From positions 620,001 through 684,000 of the forward strand of contig NZ_JAUHQA010000001.1 of the NCBI RefSeq assembly GCF_030418295.1: a stretch of DNA of 64,000 bases, written 5' to 3'. Below, piece after piece: positions 9,033 to 17,247 of this stretch (positions are counted from its first letter, which is position 1; every line of letters starts with the position of its first letter). The notes under the pieces are model-generated. The model saw only the letters and a list, made by a program, of their open reading frames with translations, was not told the DNA's origin and did not search any database. Made by a program: the position numbers and the translations under genes. The stretch comes from Demequina muriae (lineage in GTDB: Bacteria > Actinomycetota > Actinomycetes > Actinomycetales > Demequinaceae).

Positions 9033-9929
9033 TCACCTTTCTTGGGGTTGGGACATGGACTCGGGCCGGAAGGAATGGGAGACCACCGGGGACGTGAGAG
9101 TGCCGAGGTGGCCGTAGGTGATCGATACGGTGTCGCCGGGGCTCAGCGAACGGCCGGAGGCCGCGGGCCCGGGGAGCTTTCCCGGTGTGCCGGTCGCGAT
9201 CACGTCGCCGGGACGCAAGGCGATGGCTCGGCTCACGTGGGACACCAGCCACGCCACGGAGCGGATCATGCGCGAGGTGTGAGACCTCACCGTCACTTCT
9301 CCGTGGCACTCCACCGTGATGTCGAGCGCCTGGGGATCGGGAACCTCGTCGGCCGTGGTGAGCCACGGGCCCATCGGCCCGAAGGTGTCGAACGACTTGC
9401 CGAGGGTCCACTGCGATCCCCACGCCTGCACGTCCCGGGCGCTGACGTCGTTGAGGATGGTGTAGCCAGCGACATGGGAGAGCGCATCGGCCTCACGCAC
9501 CCGCGACGCGTGGCTGCCGATCACGACGGCGAGTTCGCCCTCGTAATCCACCTCGTTCGACTCGGGAGGCAGCCTGATGGCGTCCCCGGGACCGATGATC
9601 GACTGGGGCGCCTTCGCGAACACGTCCGGGTGGTCGGGCACGGCGCCGTCCTCGTCGCCATGGCCGAAGTAGTTGTAGCCGATGCACACCAGCATCCCGG
9701 GGTCCGGCACGGGAGCCAGCAGCCTGGCCTCCTCGAGAGAGAGGCGCACCGCCGCGCTGGCCGATGACTCGGCGCGCACCGCGGACCAGGCCTCGGAGCC
9801 GCCCCACAGCAGGCGCGACATCGACGCCGGGGCGCGGTCGCGCGCGCCGATGTCGACGAGCGCGGAGCCATCCTCCGTGAGTGCACCGAGTCGGGCTCCC
9901 GCGTCGCCTGCGAAGCTCACCAGCCTCAT
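9033..9929 (-). CDS. Fumarylacetoacetate hydrolase family protein
   Basis: 298 residues with the FAH fold in the C-terminal ~200: the metal-binding EVDYEGELAVVIG stretch, NDVSARD, GKSFDTFGPMGPW and GDVIATGTPGK. Members hydrolyse or decarboxylate beta-keto acids, and some act as dehydratases or lactonases in sugar-acid pathways. In this operon it may open or tidy a uronate intermediate, but its substrate cannot be assigned. It sits between the GH88 hydrolase and the isomerase with no promoter-sized gap. Confidence 0.8.
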   Translation of the reverse strand: MRLVSFAGDAGARLGALTEDGSALVDIGARDRAPASMSRLLWGGSEAWSAVRAESSASAAVRLSLEEARLLAPVPDPGMLVCIGYNYFGHGDEDGAVPDHPDVFAKAPQSIIGPGDAIRLPPESNEVDYEGELAVVIGSHASRVREADALSHVAGYTILNDVSARDVQAWGSQWTLGKSFDTFGPMGPWLTTADEVPDPQALDITVECHGEVTVRSHTSRMIRSVAWLVSHVSRAIALRPGDVIATGTPGKLPGPAASGRSLSPGDTVSITYGHLGTLTSPVVSHSFRPESMSQPQER

Positions 9930-9954
9930 GCTGCGCGCCTCCTCTCCCCGCCCG

Positions 9955-11124
9955 TCACCAGAACGACGGACGGTCGGGATGGCTCAGACGCACGAGGTTC
10001 TCGAGGTAGAAGTAGTCGCCCCACAGCGTGCCCTCATCGATGCCCACGTCCTTGGGCATGTCGTAGACGCCGTGCACCAGGAGTGCGTTCGAGTCGTCAT
10101 CGGGGCCGGGCGTGTAATGCGCCACGAGGGTGTCCATGATCGCGAGCGCGGTCGCGCGTGCCGCCGGGTCGCCACCACTGGCGGCGTCGATCTCCATCAG
10201 TCCCGCAGCGGCGATCGCAGCGGCCGACGAGTCACGCAGCGTGCCCGGCTGGCCGGCCTCGGCAAGATCCCACGGCGGCACGCGGCGCTCGTCGAGGCGA
10301 GACTCGAAGTACGCGGCGCACGTGCGGGCGGCGTCGAGGAATTCGGAGCGACCCGTGAGCCGGTAGTTGATGGCGAATCCGTAGATCCCCCACGCCTGTC
10401 CCCGCGCCCAGCAGGAGTCGTCGGCGCTGCCCTGCTCCGTCGCTCCGCGCATCGGGCGCCCGCTGTCGGCGTCCCAATAGAAGGTGTGGAACGTCGACCC
10501 ATCGGGCCGGAAGATGTTCTCGCTGAGCTGCTGGACGTGGGTCAGCGCCGCCGCGGCATACGCGGGGTCGCCGCTCTCGCGAGACGCCCAGTGAAGCAGC
10601 GGCGTGTTCATGAGGCTGTCGATGATGGTCCGTCCGCGCTGCGTCGGATCGTCGAGCGCCCCCCAGGCCTGGATGATGCCCGCCGCAGGGATGTACCGCT
10701 CCATGAGCGCATCGGCCGCATCCAGGGCCGCCCGGCGGGCGAGGGCGTCGCCCAGGCGATCGGACGGGACGACGCAGGACAGCTGATAGAGGAAGCCGAG
10801 GTCGTGCGTCTCCGTGTCGATGCGCCCCTCGACGCGCTCGCGGAAGGACTGCACGTGCGCGCTCGCGGCCGTCGCGAACTGCTCGTCGTCCGTGTGCTCG
10901 TACGCCAGCCACAGCATCCCCGGCCAGAAGCCCGTGGTCCACCCCACATTCGATCCCTCGGGAAGGCCCTCGCGCTGCCGCGGACGGTAGCGATCATCCG
11001 TCGTGGTGTCGTCGGGGTATGCCGTTCCGAATGCGGCGATGTTCGCGCGCACGGTGCGGATCGCGGCAGCGAGCGCAGCGTCGATGTCTGTGGCATCGGC
11101 TCTCGCCTGCGACGTGAGGGGCAT
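9955..11124 (-). CDS. Unsaturated glucuronyl hydrolase (GH88 family)
   Basis: 389 residues from ATG 11124, with AGGAGA 7 nt upstream. The (alpha/alpha)6-barrel features of GH88 are visible: NVGWTTGFWPGMLW, the HDLGF region with the presumed catalytic Asp, IDSLMNTPLLHW, and the SCWARGQAWGIYGF signature near the second active-site Asp. No signal peptide is seen, so it should be cytosolic, releasing 4-deoxy-5-keto-uronate from unsaturated oligosaccharides brought in by the ABC transporter. It feeds the KduI/IolB-like isomerase downstream. Confidence 0.88.
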   Translation of the reverse strand: MPLTSQARADATDIDAALAAAIRTVRANIAAFGTAYPDDTTTDDRYRPRQREGLPEGSNVGWTTGFWPGMLWLAYEHTDDEQFATAASAHVQSFRERVEGRIDTETHDLGFLYQLSCVVPSDRLGDALARRAALDAADALMERYIPAAGIIQAWGALDDPTQRGRTIIDSLMNTPLLHWASRESGDPAYAAAALTHVQQLSENIFRPDGSTFHTFYWDADSGRPMRGATEQGSADDSCWARGQAWGIYGFAINYRLTGRSEFLDAARTCAAYFESRLDERRVPPWDLAEAGQPGTLRDSSAAAIAAAGLMEIDAASGGDPAARATALAIMDTLVAHYTPGPDDDSNALLVHGVYDMPKDVGIDEGTLWGDYFYLENLVRLSHPDRPSFW

Positions 11125-11153
11125 TGTCTTCTCTCCTAGGGGTGGGTTGCGGG

Positions 11154-11828
11154 TCATGCCGCGGGGGCCATGACGGGGGGCAGGACGGGACGCAGCGAAT
11201 AGCGTGCGTTCGCCCACACCAGGTACAGGGCGGGGGTGAGGGCCAGGCCGAGGCCGAGCGCGGGCTGCTGGATCGCGAAGCCCGCGAACACGCTGAGCAC
11301 CACCAGCGACAGGGCCGAGAGGTACCACCGGCGCACCGCCAGCGCGAGGCTCGCCTTCCATGCGAGTCGCAGACGCGCCTCGGGCTCGACGGCCAGCGCG
11401 ACCAGGACGGTGAGGGACGTGATGAGCGTCACGACACCGATGGTGGCGAGAATGGGGATCACCAGCGCGCCCCACCGCGACTCCCACACGATGCCCACGT
11501 CGATGATCACGATCGCGAGCACCGCGGTGGCCGTGACGCCCACGATCAGGGCCGGCCGGAACGTGGCCCGCAGCGTCGCGATGAACGTGCGGATCACGGT
11601 GGTCTGACCCGTGTCGCTGAACCGCGTCATGACGCCGAACGCCGCAGCGAACAACGGAGCGACGAAGGGCATGAGGACCAGCAGCGCGTGCCAGCTGAAG
11701 CCGAGGTCGGTGGTGGCGTACAGCAGCACGATCGGCAGCACGGGGATGCCCACCAGGATGTTGGTCATGAGGATGACGTACGCCATCCCCGTGACGGTCT
11801 CGAAGGCGCGCTGGAAGGAGTCGTTCAT
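11154..11828 (-). CDS. YesL-like membrane protein (DUF624)
   Basis: 224 residues with about five or six hydrophobic segments, in the DUF624/YesL pattern (an ~80-residue hydrophobic start, then long helices ending near NARYSLRPV). YesL-type genes typically accompany ABC importers of pectic or uronate oligosaccharides, as here, where it follows the second permease by 3 nt. The molecular function of the family is unknown. Confidence 0.75.
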   Translation of the reverse strand: MNDSFQRAFETVTGMAYVILMTNILVGIPVLPIVLLYATTDLGFSWHALLVLMPFVAPLFAAAFGVMTRFSDTGQTTVIRTFIATLRATFRPALIVGVTATAVLAIVIIDVGIVWESRWGALVIPILATIGVVTLITSLTVLVALAVEPEARLRLAWKASLALAVRRWYLSALSLVVLSVFAGFAIQQPALGLGLALTPALYLVWANARYSLRPVLPPVMAPAA

Positions 11829-11831
11829 CGG

Positions 11832-12716
11832 TCAGCCCTTCAGCCCGGTCGTGGCGACGCCCTCGACGAAGTAGCGCTGAGCGAATCCGAAGATCAGCGC
11901 GATGGGCAGCACCGACAGCACCGAGCCCGTCATGATGAGCGCGTGCTCCGCGTTGTACTGGTCGATGAACGAGTTCAGTCCGATCTGGATGGTCCAGATG
12001 TCACGGTCGCGCAGGTAGATCAGCGGCCCGAGGAAGTCGTTCCAGGTGTTCACGAAGGTCAGCAGCGCGAGTGATGCGATGCCGGGAATCGCGAGCGGCA
12101 GCATGATCCTGCGGTAGATGCCGTATTCGTTGAGCCCATCCACCCTGGCCGCCTCGCTGAGCTCCGGCGGAATCGACTCGAAGTACTGACGCATCAGGAA
12201 CACGCCGAACGCACCGAAGGCCTGCAGCGCGATCATGGCCCACAACGTGTTGTTGAGCCCGATCTCCGTGAAGATCTGGAACTGCGGCACCATGTACGCC
12301 TGCCACGGCACCGCGATCGTCGCGACGTACATCAGGAACAGCGTGTCGCGCCCGGGGAACCGCATCTTCGAGAATCCGTACGCCGCGAACGATCCAGTCA
12401 GGCACTGCAGGAACGTGATCACGACCGACAGGAACAGCGTGTTGCGCGTCCACAGGAACATGTCCGACTTCTGCCAGATCTCGATGTAGTTGCTCCACTG
12501 GACTGGGTCCGGGATCCACTGCACGGGGACGGTGAAGACCTGGTTGTTCATCTTGAGCGAGGAGATGATCATCCACGCGAAGGGAAGCATCACGGCCGCG
12601 GCGGCGATGATGAGCGCCATGTAGCCGATGACCCGGTAGAGCGGGTACAGGGGGCTGCGCTCGAGGCTCGTGCGCGAGCCCGACGGGCTGGACGACGTCA
12701 GGGAGGAAGTGGTCAT
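11832..12716 (-). CDS. ABC sugar transporter permease (MalG type)
   Basis: 294 residues with six predicted membrane helices and the EAA cytoplasmic loop (SEAARVDGLNEYGIYRRIMLPLA) that docks on the ATPase. The conserved C-terminal FVEGVATTGLKG is present. Start ATG 12716 overlaps the stop of the first permease (ATGA). No ATP-binding gene lies in the operon, so a shared MsiK-type ATPase encoded elsewhere is likely. Confidence 0.9.
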   Translation of the reverse strand: MTTSSLTSSSPSGSRTSLERSPLYPLYRVIGYMALIIAAAAVMLPFAWMIISSLKMNNQVFTVPVQWIPDPVQWSNYIEIWQKSDMFLWTRNTLFLSVVITFLQCLTGSFAAYGFSKMRFPGRDTLFLMYVATIAVPWQAYMVPQFQIFTEIGLNNTLWAMIALQAFGAFGVFLMRQYFESIPPELSEAARVDGLNEYGIYRRIMLPLAIPGIASLALLTFVNTWNDFLGPLIYLRDRDIWTIQIGLNSFIDQYNAEHALIMTGSVLSVLPIALIFGFAQRYFVEGVATTGLKG

Positions 12717-13648
12717 CGTTCGATCCTCTTGTTGACAAGGAACTGGACAATGGTGACGACGAGCGACATCGAGAACAGCACGATGGCGCCCGCTGACGCG
12801 TAGCCGTACTCGAACTCGACGATGCCCTTCTGATAGATGAACTGGGCCAGCACGAACGTGGACTGGCCGGGGCCGCCCGCCGTGAGCAGGAACACCAGGT
12901 CGAACACCTTGAGCGACTGGATGGTGAGCATGACGGTGACGAAGAAGGTGGTGGGACGCAGGCACGGCCACGTGACGTTCCAGAAGCGCTGCCACGCGCT
13001 GGCTCCGTCGACGCGTGCGGCCTCGTACAGGGTGCGCGGCACGGTCTGAAGTCCGGCCAGGTACAGCAGCATGAAGAACCCGGTGTCGCGCCAGACGCTC
13101 ACGAGGATCACGGCGGGCATGGCGAGCGTGCTGTCGGCGGTCCAGCCGACGCCGGGGTCGAGTCCGACGACGCCCAGGATCTGGTTGATGACGCCGTCAG
13201 CGCTGAAGAGCTGGCTCCACACGGCGGCGATGGCCACCACGGCGGTGATGTACGGGAAGAACGCGGCGGTGCGGAAGAAGGCCACGCCGCGCAGCTTGGT
13301 GTTCAGCAGCATCGCGAGCGACAGCGCCGCGACCAATGTCAGCGGAATGTGGAAGACGCTGTAGTAGAGCGTGTTCCCCAGCGAGGTCTGGAAGGATCCG
13401 TCCCCGATGAGGCGGGTGAAGTTGTCGAACCCGAGGAACTCCGGGTCACCGAAGGCGCTCCATTCCGTGAACGCCATATAGAACAGGAACACCACGGGGA
13501 TCAGCGTGACCAGCCCGAACCCGAGGAAGTTCGGGAGGATGAATGACCAGCCGATGAGGGTGTTGCGCCGGCGCATCGCGTTGCGGGGCTTGCGCGAGCC
13601 GCCCGGCTGCACTTCCCGCACCGCTGGCGCGTCTGTTGCCATTGTCAT
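12713..13648 (-). CDS. ABC sugar transporter permease (MalF type)
   Basis: About 311 residues. An N-terminal cytoplasmic tail rich in Arg and Lys leads into LIGWSFILPNFLGFGL, followed by six helices and an EAA loop (YEAARVDGASAWQRFW). It pairs with the MalG-type permease by ATGA overlap. A 101-nt gap containing a strong hairpin separates it from the binding-protein gene upstream. ATG 13642 is an alternative start. Confidence 0.9.
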   Translation of the reverse strand: MTMATDAPAVREVQPGGSRKPRNAMRRRNTLIGWSFILPNFLGFGLVTLIPVVFLFYMAFTEWSAFGDPEFLGFDNFTRLIGDGSFQTSLGNTLYYSVFHIPLTLVAALSLAMLLNTKLRGVAFFRTAAFFPYITAVVAIAAVWSQLFSADGVINQILGVVGLDPGVGWTADSTLAMPAVILVSVWRDTGFFMLLYLAGLQTVPRTLYEAARVDGASAWQRFWNVTWPCLRPTTFFVTVMLTIQSLKVFDLVFLLTAGGPGQSTFVLAQFIYQKGIVEFEYGYASAGAIVLFSMSLVVTIVQFLVNKRIER

Positions 13649-13703
13649 CGTGTCTCTCGTTCCGTTGCAGTGACGGTCAGGGTCGAGGAGGAGCACCCCA
13701 GAC

Positions 13704-13737
13704 GATGGCGGGGCCGGTGAGGACCGACCCCGCCATC
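13704..13737 (-). terminator. Intercistronic hairpin between binding protein and permeases
   Basis: A perfect 10-bp stem (GATGGCGGGG / CCCCGCCATC) around a 14-nt loop, with no U-run. It lies between the abundant binding-protein gene and the permeases. Such hairpins often stabilise or partly terminate the message so that binding protein exceeds permease; that role is inferred. Confidence 0.6.
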
Positions 13738-13749
13738 GGCGTGTGGGGG

Positions 13750-15051
13750 CTAGCCCACCTCGTTGGCCACGCGCTCCTGGGCCTCAGCGATGCCGTCCTC
13801 CACGCTGACGGAGTCGGTGAGAATCGCGGAGTGAGCGTCGTTCAGGATGTTCTGAATCGCCGCGGTGTCGAGCGACACCGGGTTCTCAGGGAGCGTCTCG
13901 TGCGTGCCGAAGGCGAACTGCGACAGCTCGTCCTGGGGCAGGCCCGCAACGGAGAAGTAGGCCTCGGTGACGGCGTCAGAGGCGAAGGCCGGCTTGATGC
14001 CGATCTGCGCGAGAGCCGAAGCCGCGTCCTCGGACCCCACGAACGCCAGGAACTCCTTGGCGGCGTCCATCTTCGCCTCGTCGATCTGCGGGTTGATACC
14101 GACCGCGGTCGGGTCACCGAACGACACGGGGGTCTCGAGAGTCGAGTCGTCGTACTGCGGTGCGGGCATGAAGCCCCACTCGAAGTCCTCGGCCTCGCCG
14201 CTCTCCTGCTGTGCGATCAGCGTGGCGACGTACCAGGAGCCCATGTTCATCATCGCGGCCTCCTGGGTGCCGAACTGCGCCTGGTAGGTCAGCTGGTTGG
14301 TCTGGACGGTCGCGAAGTCGGTCTGAGCGCCCGACTCCTGCATCGCGAGCACCCGGTCGTAATACGGAGCCAGGAATGAGAAGTCGCCGCTGAAGAGGTC
14401 GGCGCCAGGCGTCTGCGCGAGCGCGAAGCCCTGCAGGGTCGACTGCCAGCTGTGCTGGTACGACCCGGTCGCGTCGAGCCCATCGTTGAGCTGGTTGGCG
14501 AGGTCCGCGTACTCATCCCAGGTGATGGCGCCTTCCGGGTGCGCGATGCCGGCCTCGTCGAACAGGGACTTGTTGTAGTAGGTGAACCAGGTGTCCTGGC
14601 GATACGGCACCGCCCACGTCGCCCCGTCGACCTCGTAGAAGTCGAGGGCGCCGTTGCCCTCGCCCACGCCGTCAGCGACGTCGCTCACGTCCACGAGCTG
14701 CTCGCCGTCCTGGAAGGTGGCGAAGTACTTGAGGTTCTTGAGGATGTACAGGTCAGGCGCCGCGCCTGCGGACAGGTCGGCCGTGATCTGCGTGTCGTAC
14801 TCCGCGGCGTCGTACTCCTGGAGCTCGACGGTCACGTTCGGGTTGATGGCGTTGAACTCGTCTGCCAGCAGCTGGAACTCGGGCGTGCTGTCCAGGCTCC
14901 AGGCCGACATGGTGAGGGTGACGGGCTCGTCGCCCGAGCCGGAACCGGTGTCATCGGGGGTCGAGCTCGAGCCATCGTCGCTCGAGCAGGCAGCGAGCGT
15001 GAGGGCCGCTGCGATCGCGACTCCCGCGCTTCTCATCACGTGGTGCTTCAT
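13750..15051 (-). CDS. Sugar-binding lipoprotein of ABC transporter
   Basis: 433 residues with a lipoprotein signal (lipobox LAAC, Cys at ~22), a Ser/Asp/Gly-rich linker, then an extracellular solute-binding family 1 fold (VELQEYDAAEYDTQ, ITWDEYADLANQL, VSFGDPTAVGINP). It should capture the oligosaccharide and deliver it to the two permeases. ATG 15051 overlaps the DUF2264 stop by the usual ATGA. Confidence 0.9.
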   Translation of the reverse strand: MKHHVMRSAGVAIAAALTLAACSSDDGSSSTPDDTGSGSGDEPVTLTMSAWSLDSTPEFQLLADEFNAINPNVTVELQEYDAAEYDTQITADLSAGAAPDLYILKNLKYFATFQDGEQLVDVSDVADGVGEGNGALDFYEVDGATWAVPYRQDTWFTYYNKSLFDEAGIAHPEGAITWDEYADLANQLNDGLDATGSYQHSWQSTLQGFALAQTPGADLFSGDFSFLAPYYDRVLAMQESGAQTDFATVQTNQLTYQAQFGTQEAAMMNMGSWYVATLIAQQESGEAEDFEWGFMPAPQYDDSTLETPVSFGDPTAVGINPQIDEAKMDAAKEFLAFVGSEDAASALAQIGIKPAFASDAVTEAYFSVAGLPQDELSQFAFGTHETLPENPVSLDTAAIQNILNDAHSAILTDSVSVEDGIAEAQERVANEVG

Positions 15052-17078
15052 TGCGCCTCCTTGGTGGGGGTGGTGGTCGGGTCAGATGCGACCCTGGTTT
15101 CACTGGAGAGGGCGGCGCCCTCTTCAGAAATGTGGTGGTCGAGGGTGAGCGTGGACTGCTGTCCGTCCGCCCAGACGACGGCGAGCACATCGCCGTCGAG
15201 CCGTACGCGCGGCGCCTGGCCGACGCCAGCGAGGCCCCCGACGAGTCCGACCGTCACGGCGATCCACTCGCCCGGCACGATGTGCGCGACGTCGATGTCG
15301 ATCACGGGGATGTCGGTGGCGTCGCCGAGCGGTGTGGCGTCACGTCGATGGTGCACGTGCGCGTGGGCGTGAGGGTGTGCGCACTCGACGGTGCTGACGC
15401 CGTGGTCGCCGGCCACGCTGGCCTTGCCGCCGTTCACGTGCTCCACGCCCGCCGCGACGGCCCAGCCGCCGATGCGCATCGTGACGGCACGCTCGCGGCC
15501 CGCCTCGGTGACGTGGTCCATGCGCACGCAGCGCACCTCCCACGCGCCGCGCACCAGCGACAGCGTGGTCACGCTGGCCGCGACGACCGCGTCTCCGGTG
15601 AGCCCCGAGCCGTGACGCTGCTGGATGAGGTCAGGCGTGATCCAGTGCACCTGTGCGCGTGAGGCACCCACGGCCGCGATTCCGTCCGTGTCCATCTCGA
15701 GGGCCAGCGGCGTGAGCCCCGCGCGATGCGTGGACTCCTCGTCGGCGTCCACCAGGGTCACCGACCCGTCGAGCGGCGAGCGCCAGCTGGCTTCGTCCAG
15801 GAGCGGTGAGGTGCGGGTGCTGTAGGTGAGGCGTGCGTACAACGGCGAGTCGCCGGTGAGTGCGCCCTCCACCGCGTGGTCGGTGCCGTGATTGACGACC
15901 CGGACGATGCCGTCGTCTGAGGTGCCTGAGATGATCCAGCCGGGCGCCTGGGCAAGACGAATCACGTCACCCGAGTCGATCGGAAGCTGCGCCGCGGGAG
16001 CTCCCCACACCTCGTGATGCGCGGGAAGCGCCAGTCCGAGGAGTCCCTTGGCTGCCCAGTAGGGAGACCCGGGGCCGGAGTAGCGCTGGGCGAGCGCGGG
16101 CCACGGGCCATGCCACCCCAGGGTGAGCAGCCCGTCCTCGTCCGGTGCTCCACGGTCGACGAAGTGCTGGACGATGCGCATCGCGGCAGCCCGCAGCGTG
16201 CCCGCATCGTGCGACGGCACCTCCGACAGGACCCCGGCCCACATCGGCGCTGCGGCGGCGAACCGGTAGATGAGGCTCCGCCCCTGAATCAGGGGGGACC
16301 CGTCCGCACCGACGAGGCTCAGCGCATCCGTGAGGAAGCGGTCGAGCAGCAGGCGATCCTGCGCGGCACGGCCCGCCGCGAGGTCGCGTGCGCCCTCCAT
16401 GCGGGACCACAGCGCCGGGTACAGGTGCAGCGCCCACCCCGAGTAGTGGTCGAAGGCACGCTCGGCGCCGTCGGAGAGCCATCCGCCCGGGCGGACGAAC
16501 GTGTCGTGAGTGGCCAGATCCTCGCGCATCTCCGCCTCGGAGTGCGGGCCGCCCACGGAGCGCAGGAAGGTCTGGACCACCAGTCGGAACCACACCCAGT
16601 TGATGCGGGGATAGGTGTCGTCGCCGACGGCGGCGGCGAGGTAGTCGATCACGCGGCGCTGGACGGTGCTGTCGAGCCCCTCCCACAGCCACGGCCGCGT
16701 CATGTCGAGGATCAGAGCGATGGAGGCGGCCTCGACCTTGGCCTGGGCGTGCTCTTCGAGACGGGGCCACCGGTGGGAGCCAGCAGGGTCGGTGCCCGCG
16801 GACAGGCCGCGCCCGAACCGCTCCAGCAGTCCTGCCGGATCGTCACCCTCGCGGCCGGCGAGCACGAAGCCCGCAATGAGGAACGTCCGAGCAAACCCTT
16901 CGAGGCCGTCGACCGCGGCGCCGTAGCCACCGGTCGGTCCCGGCAGGCGCACGTGTGAGGCCGCATCGTCCGCATGCCGTTCCGTCGCCGCGAGCATTCT
17001 GAGCGCGAGCGCTTCCAGGTCATCGCGTGTGCGAAGAGGCACCACGCCGGGTGTGGCGTCCTCGGTGCTCCGGCGCAT
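15048..17078 (-). CDS. DUF2264 family protein
   Basis: 676 residues with no signal peptide. The N-terminal ~380 residues match the DUF2264 helical-barrel pattern (VDGLEGFARTFLIAG, WNWV-like INWVWFRLVVQTFLR, DGWLSDG-like GGWLSDGAERAFDHYSGWALHLY), and the rest is a beta-rich domain with a His-rich HAHAHVHHRR stretch. Members sit in polysaccharide loci beside heparinase-like and GH88 genes and may be lyases or glycosidases; no activity can be fixed here. It is first in the long minus-strand operon and faces the heparinase gene. A GAGAGG Shine-Dalgarno precedes ATG 17078. Confidence 0.8.
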   Translation of the reverse strand: MRRSTEDATPGVVPLRTRDDLEALALRMLAATERHADDAASHVRLPGPTGGYGAAVDGLEGFARTFLIAGFVLAGREGDDPAGLLERFGRGLSAGTDPAGSHRWPRLEEHAQAKVEAASIALILDMTRPWLWEGLDSTVQRRVIDYLAAAVGDDTYPRINWVWFRLVVQTFLRSVGGPHSEAEMREDLATHDTFVRPGGWLSDGAERAFDHYSGWALHLYPALWSRMEGARDLAAGRAAQDRLLLDRFLTDALSLVGADGSPLIQGRSLIYRFAAAAPMWAGVLSEVPSHDAGTLRAAAMRIVQHFVDRGAPDEDGLLTLGWHGPWPALAQRYSGPGSPYWAAKGLLGLALPAHHEVWGAPAAQLPIDSGDVIRLAQAPGWIISGTSDDGIVRVVNHGTDHAVEGALTGDSPLYARLTYSTRTSPLLDEASWRSPLDGSVTLVDADEESTHRAGLTPLALEMDTDGIAAVGASRAQVHWITPDLIQQRHGSGLTGDAVVAASVTTLSLVRGAWEVRCVRMDHVTEAGRERAVTMRIGGWAVAAGVEHVNGGKASVAGDHGVSTVECAHPHAHAHVHHRRDATPLGDATDIPVIDIDVAHIVPGEWIAVTVGLVGGLAGVGQAPRVRLDGDVLAVVWADGQQSTLTLDHHISEEGAALSSETRVASDPTTTPTKEAQ

Positions 17079-17149
17079 GTGCGGGCCTCTCGTCGATGAG
17101 ATGGGGAACGGGTGCTGCGTGTCTGACTTCGCCCACAGTCAAGCGCTTA

Positions 17150-17240
17150 AGTTTCGTAATTGTCAACTACTGTCACCATTTCGAGACCAAAGGTGCTTGA
17201 AACGAACAAAAGCGCACAGTAGTCTGGGGCGAAACGAGGA
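17150..17240. promoter_or_regulatory. Divergent control region with TTCGTTT-type elements
   Basis: This AT-rich gap separates the DUF2264 operon from the heparinase gene. It holds AAACGAACA at 17200-17208, the reverse complement of the TGTTCGTTT found in tandem at 3822-3841, plus related TTTCG elements near 17151, 17179 and 17231. The adjacent chimeric regulator has a DeoR-type DNA-binding domain that would suit such sites. Binding is inferred. Confidence 0.5.
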
Positions 17241-17247
17241 GGACACC

